64,000 nucleotides of DNA from Clostridium tunisiense TJ (GTDB lineage Bacteria > Bacillota > Clostridia > Clostridiales > Clostridiaceae). Within the stretch, counting starts at the first letter, position 1, and each line of letters starts with the position of its first letter. The stretch covers positions 248,001 to 312,000 of the forward strand of contig NZ_AMQH01000011.1 in assembly GCF_000300195.1 (NCBI RefSeq), written 5' to 3'. The notes beneath the pieces are model-generated. The model had not been told where the DNA came from, did no database searches, and was given only the letters and a program-made list of their open reading frames with translations. A program made the translations under genes and the position numbers. This document shows positions 63,868 to 64,000 of the stretch, one piece after another.

Positions 63868-64000
63868 ATTTATTCTCCTTTATCTTTTATTAAAATACTT
63901 TAAGTTATGCATAAACATTTCACCTAACATCATAATTACAAGTAACATACAGAGTTAACACCTCAATTAGTTCCTTGTTATCTTGAAATGTGGGTATAGT

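Overview
The window is AT-rich DNA with dense gene packing, strong GGAGG-type ribosome binding sites, frequent TTG/GTG in-frame codons just upstream of true starts, many hairpin-plus-T-run terminators and Firmicute-type families (OhrR, MgtE with an M-box leader, DUF421/DUF4363, MupG, HPr with Ser46, monoderm ABC exporter with its own two-component system). This fits a Clostridium-like low-GC Firmicute chromosome. No tRNA, rRNA, insertion sequence, prophage or CRISPR array was seen. Most genes lie on the minus strand.

Layout. 1-11 kb: a DUF421/DUF4363 pair, a glyoxalase-like protein, a metallo-beta-lactamase-fold hydrolase, glutaredoxin, a glutathione peroxidase-OhrR-like regulator operon with a candidate OhrR operator, a MecA-like class B penicillin-binding protein, a lipoprotein, a secreted permuted-papain-fold hydrolase and the di-iron repair protein Ric/ScdA. 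11-20 kb: an accessory stretch of small enzymes (CPBP protease, two alpha/beta hydrolases, two closely related Cof-type HAD phosphatases, a methyltransferase, four GNAT acetyltransferases, a DUF6483-like protein). 20-35 kb: two diguanylate cyclases (one with TPR and GAF domains), two transport proteins, nitroreductase, a ClC antiporter, the M-box riboswitch/mgtE locus with an untracked 37-codon leader ORF, FtsH and a methyl-accepting protein. 35.7-37.2 kb: cardiolipin synthase behind a promoter with a GC-rich palindrome.

37.4-46.4 kb is the most coherent system: a lactose/cellobiose-family PTS (EIIA, EIIB, EIIC), a BadF-type amino-sugar kinase, a MupG-like 6-phospho-disaccharide hydrolase, NagA, NagB, and then the general PTS proteins EI and HPr. 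Sequence upstream of EIIA and again upstream of EIIB matches the sigma-54 -24/-12 promoter, and five helically spaced TAGTGTTTT repeats lie 80-170 bp upstream of the second promoter where an enhancer-binding activator would bind. The set reads as a catabolic route for a beta-linked amino-sugar disaccharide (chitobiose or a peptidoglycan-derived GlcNAc/MurNAc disaccharide) ending in fructose-6-phosphate.

46.6-53.7 kb: a cation diffusion facilitator, a perfect-looking 298-bp tandem duplication that copies the 3' end of a response regulator and its 52-bp palindrome, then the response regulator, histidine kinase and a MacB-like exporter (permease, ATPase, HlyD-type adaptor). 53.9-64 kb: another accessory stretch with methyltransferases, GNATs, VOC and Nudix proteins, an MFS exporter, an AraC/GyrI-like regulator, a zinc-dependent phospholipase-C-like protein, DUF1599 and an unknown protein translationally coupled to a zinc-ribbon gene split by an in-frame TAA. 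A family of related hairpin terminators and a repeated boxA-like leader are scattered here.
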